From positions 1 through 7,570 of the forward strand of contig JACQRA010000143.1 of the NCBI GenBank assembly GCA_016206725.1: a stretch of 7,570 nucleotides of DNA, given 5' to 3'. The notes under the pieces were generated by a model, which saw nothing but the letters and a program-made list of their open reading frames with translations, did not search any database and was not told the DNA's origin. This stretch comes from Candidatus Omnitrophota bacterium. GTDB taxonomy: Bacteria; Omnitrophota; Gorgyraeia; Aquiviventales; Aquiviventaceae. The position numbers and the translations under genes are program-made. Shown here piece after piece: positions 6,158 to 7,570 of this stretch; within the stretch, counting starts at the first letter, position 1, and every line of letters starts with the position of its first letter.

Positions 6158-6878
6158 GGAAGACGCCTTTGAGAGCCGCCATCATCAAGACCGCTGCCAG
6201 CGTCCGGCACAACGCAGGCCTGGGCAACACGCCGGCGCCGAGTCGCGAGCCCACGACACCACCGACCAGCGCCGGGCCGATGAACGCAAGCGACGAGCCG
6301 ACGTCGAGCTGGCCGGCCAGACTTCGTCCGAGGAGACCGGCGAGGGAGTTCGCCACGATGAAGCAGGCCGAGGCCGACGCCGTGTGTTTCGCGTCGGCCC
6401 ACCGACACAAGATCATCAACGGGCTGAGGACAATTCCCCCTCCGACGCCGACGATGCCTGACATCAGGCCGATCGCGCCGCCAACGAGTCGTGCCAACCC
6501 GCGATGAGGTTGATGCGTCACGATAGGCGAAGAGGATGGCCGCGTCAACAACGCCAGGCGTCCTGCGGCGAAGGCCAACACCACCGCAAGGAGCCCCTCA
6601 TACAATGGGGAAGAGACCCGCAGCCAGCCACCGAGGAGCGCGAAGGGGACAGAGCCGAGGAGAAATGGCCGGATGAGTTGGATCGAACCATGCCCGGCTT
6701 GCCAAAAGCTCCTCCAGGCGCATCCAGCCACGAACAGATTCAGGATCAGCGCGCTTGTTGACATCTCTATCGGTGAGGCCGTCGTGAAGGCCGCCAGCAG
6801 CGCAAGGTATCCTGACGCCCCGCCATGTCCGACCGCGGCATACACCATCGCGATGAGACAGACCAGCACGTGGATCAT
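6150..6878 (-). CDS. TauE/SafE-family (TSUP) membrane exporter
   Basis: This is a 242-residue, very hydrophobic inner-membrane protein with two related halves, as in the TSUP family (TauE/SafE/YfcA, COG0730). The first half has VGHGGASGYLALLA (16-29) and the second has GIVGVGGGIVLSPLMIL (141-157), the paired glycine-rich motifs of the family. A hydrophilic stretch at about 112-130 separates the halves. About seven or eight membrane segments can be drawn. Family members move sulfite, sulfonates or other small anions; the substrate here is unknown. AGGAG (6885-6889) lies 6 bases before the ATG, giving the gene its own good translation signal after the 60-base gap. Its stop overlaps the start of the NifI2-like gene by 8 bases. 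Location in a nitrate/molybdenum-cofactor operon suggests an anion-handling role tied to nitrate or sulfur metabolism, without direct evidence. Confidence 0.85.
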   Translation of the reverse strand: MIHVLVCLIAMVYAAVGHGGASGYLALLAAFTTASPIEMSTSALILNLFVAGCAWRSFWQAGHGSIQLIRPFLLGSVPFALLGGWLRVSSPLYEGLLAVVLAFAAGRLALLTRPSSSPIVTHQPHRGLARLVGGAIGLMSGIVGVGGGIVLSPLMILCRWADAKHTASASACFIVANSLAGLLGRSLAGQLDVGSSLAFIGPALVGGVVGSRLGAGVLPRPALCRTLAAVLMMAALKGVFHG

Positions 6879-6895
6879 GCGCCGCTCCTAACGAA

Positions 6896-6957
6896 GGGAC
6901 ACAAAACAAGTTCTAAAAAATTGGTTTGTGTCCCTGAATTAACGTGTTTGTGTCCCC
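6896..6957. repeat. REP-like element: 10-bp inverted repeat plus third direct copy
   Basis: GGGACACAAA (6896-6905) pairs with TTTGTGTCCC (6925-6934); after one mismatch the stem continues for three more pairs (6907-6909 with 6921-6923), leaving an 11-base AT-rich loop. A third copy follows as a direct repeat: GTTTGTGTCCC at 6924-6934 recurs at 6946-6956, 22 bases on. The AT-rich spacer and GGGGACAC/GTGTCCCC edges look like the repetitive extragenic elements associated with REP-type tyrosine transposases (RAYT) in many Gram-negative genomes. No transposase gene is present here. In the mRNA the hairpin starts 4 bases after the stop of the mog-like gene and ends 6 bases before the TSUP ribosome site. 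No T-run follows, so it is not a classic terminator; it could stabilise or process the transcript. Confidence 0.6.
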
Positions 6958-7448
6958 GATGTTTCGTGAAACGCATAGGGATTTTCATTCCGGAGCAGTT
7001 TCACGGCGTGCCCCAAGATCGGCTGCACGATCGCAAAACATTCCTTTACCGCCTTGGGACTTCCCGGAAAATTGATGATGAGGCTCCGGCCCCGAACCCC
7101 GGCCACCGCTCGCGAGAGCATCGCCAAGGGTGTGTGGCGCAGACTCTCCTGGTGCAACGCCAACTCCACACCCAACAATTCCTTCTCGATCACCTGTCGC
7201 GTCGCCTCCGGCGTGACATCCCGTGGCGAGAGACCGGTGCCGCCTGTGGTCAGAATCACCTCGCAGCATTTCGCATCGGCCAGCCGAACCAGACTCCGCG
7301 CAATGAGCATCGCGTCATCAGGGACCAGCGCTGTCTCGATAACCTCGGCGTCGATCCCCTGGAGCAGCTCTTGCAAGATCGGACCGCTCATATCCGGTCG
7401 TTCCCCTCGGAACGATCGATCGCTAATGGTCACGACGGCTGCACGCAT
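6939..7448 (-). CDS. mog: Molybdopterin adenylyltransferase, MogA/MoaB family
   Basis: The 169-residue cytoplasmic protein has the MogA/MoaB fold that binds molybdopterin and, in the MogA branch, activates it by adenylylation before molybdenum insertion. Visible motifs are LTTGGTGLSPRDVTPEAT (66-83), including D77 at the place of a catalytic aspartate of MogA; VPDD (42-45), which carries the other; and SRAVAGVRG (112-120) followed by LIINFPGSPKAVKE (123-136). The DVTPEAT sequence favours the MogA activity over E. coli MoaB, which reads differently there. GGAGGAG (7455-7461) is 6 bases before the ATG, and the start overlaps the moaC end by 19 bases. The last residues (GTQTR) and the TAA are encoded by the REP-like repeat unit, so the natural C-terminus was probably altered by that element. 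The catalytic core is untouched. Confidence 0.92.
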   Translation of the reverse strand: MRAAVVTISDRSFRGERPDMSGPILQELLQGIDAEVIETALVPDDAMLIARSLVRLADAKCCEVILTTGGTGLSPRDVTPEATRQVIEKELLGVELALHQESLRHTPLAMLSRAVAGVRGRSLIINFPGSPKAVKECFAIVQPILGHAVKLLRNENPYAFHETSGTQTR

Positions 7449-7570
7449 AAGGTTCTCCTCCGGTATGGTTGCCGACCGCCTGTCTTGCGACAGAGATGCA
7501 TCTCACAGATCGTGGCTGACGGATCCACCGCCTTGACCATGTCGTACAGCGCCAGGGCTGCCACCGACAC
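7430..7570 (-). CDS. moaC: Cyclic pyranopterin monophosphate synthase MoaC, 3' end only
   Basis: An open frame enters from the window edge and stops at TGA (7432-7430), giving the last 46 residues. VSVAALALYDMVKAVD matches the highly conserved MoaC segment SVAALTIYDMCKA, which carries the catalytic aspartate (D of YDM) and lysine (K of the following VKA). The residues after it (EMHLCRKTGG) match the usual IRLLEKSGGKSG only in part, and the tail QPYRRRTLCVQPS departs from the family, perhaps because the gene runs 19 bases into the mog-like gene. MoaC works with MoaA, whose gene is about 5.4 kb downstream in the same direction. The strong ribosome site of the next gene lies inside this frame. 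Identity is clear from a short piece; completeness at the 5' end cannot be seen. Confidence 0.88.
   Translation of the reverse strand: MSVAALALYDMVKAVDPSATICEMHLCRKTGGRQPYRRRTLCVQPS

Noticed and set aside
6896..6934. Intrinsic terminator after the mog-like gene
   Set aside because: The stem is convincing but the T-run is in the loop and nothing T-rich follows on the minus strand; a good ribosome site for the next gene comes straight after. A REP-like element fits better.
6896..6957. CRISPR-like repeats
   Set aside because: Only three short copies, one inverted, with a 22-base period in the direct pair and no cas gene; not a CRISPR array.

Overview
The window is a GC-rich, gene-dense bacterial segment in which every supported gene lies on the minus strand, so it reads from 7570 down to 1. 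Gene content (assimilatory nitrate reductase, NarK-type porter, molybdenum cofactor genes, porin-like outer membrane protein with an AGGAGG ribosome site) points to a Gram-negative bacterium that can use nitrate. A Nitrospirota- or NC10-like lineage would fit, but that is only an impression of gene style. No marker gene in the window settles it.

In transcription order, positions 7570 to 1036 look like one compact operon: the 3' end of moaC, a MogA/MoaB-type molybdopterin adenylyltransferase, a TauE/SafE-type (TSUP) membrane exporter, two short PII-family proteins that resemble NifI2 and NifI1, a NarK/NrtP nitrate/nitrite transporter, a NasA/NarB-type molybdopterin nitrate reductase, and moaA. 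Most junctions overlap by 4 to 19 bases or are separated by only 7. The one larger gap (60 bases, between the mog-like gene and the TSUP gene) holds a REP-like inverted and direct repeat. The operon therefore joins nitrate uptake, nitrate reduction, synthesis of the reductase's cofactor, and two candidate nitrogen/energy sensors. The operon's promoter lies outside the window. No nitrite reductase is seen here.

Positions 970 to 1 hold a second small unit: a stand-alone PhoB/OmpR-type winged-helix DNA-binding protein without a receiver domain, followed by the 5' part of an outer membrane beta-barrel protein gene that runs off the window. Between them is a perfect 7-bp direct repeat with a 4-bp spacer, which is the geometry of PhoB/OmpR-family operators, so a local regulator-target pair is plausible.

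The most interesting points are the NifI-like PII pair placed with nitrate assimilation instead of nitrogenase, the PhoB-box-like repeat next to an orphan winged-helix gene, a REP-like element that supplies the last codons and stop of the mog-like gene, and two back-to-back hairpins in the tail codons of the first PII gene.
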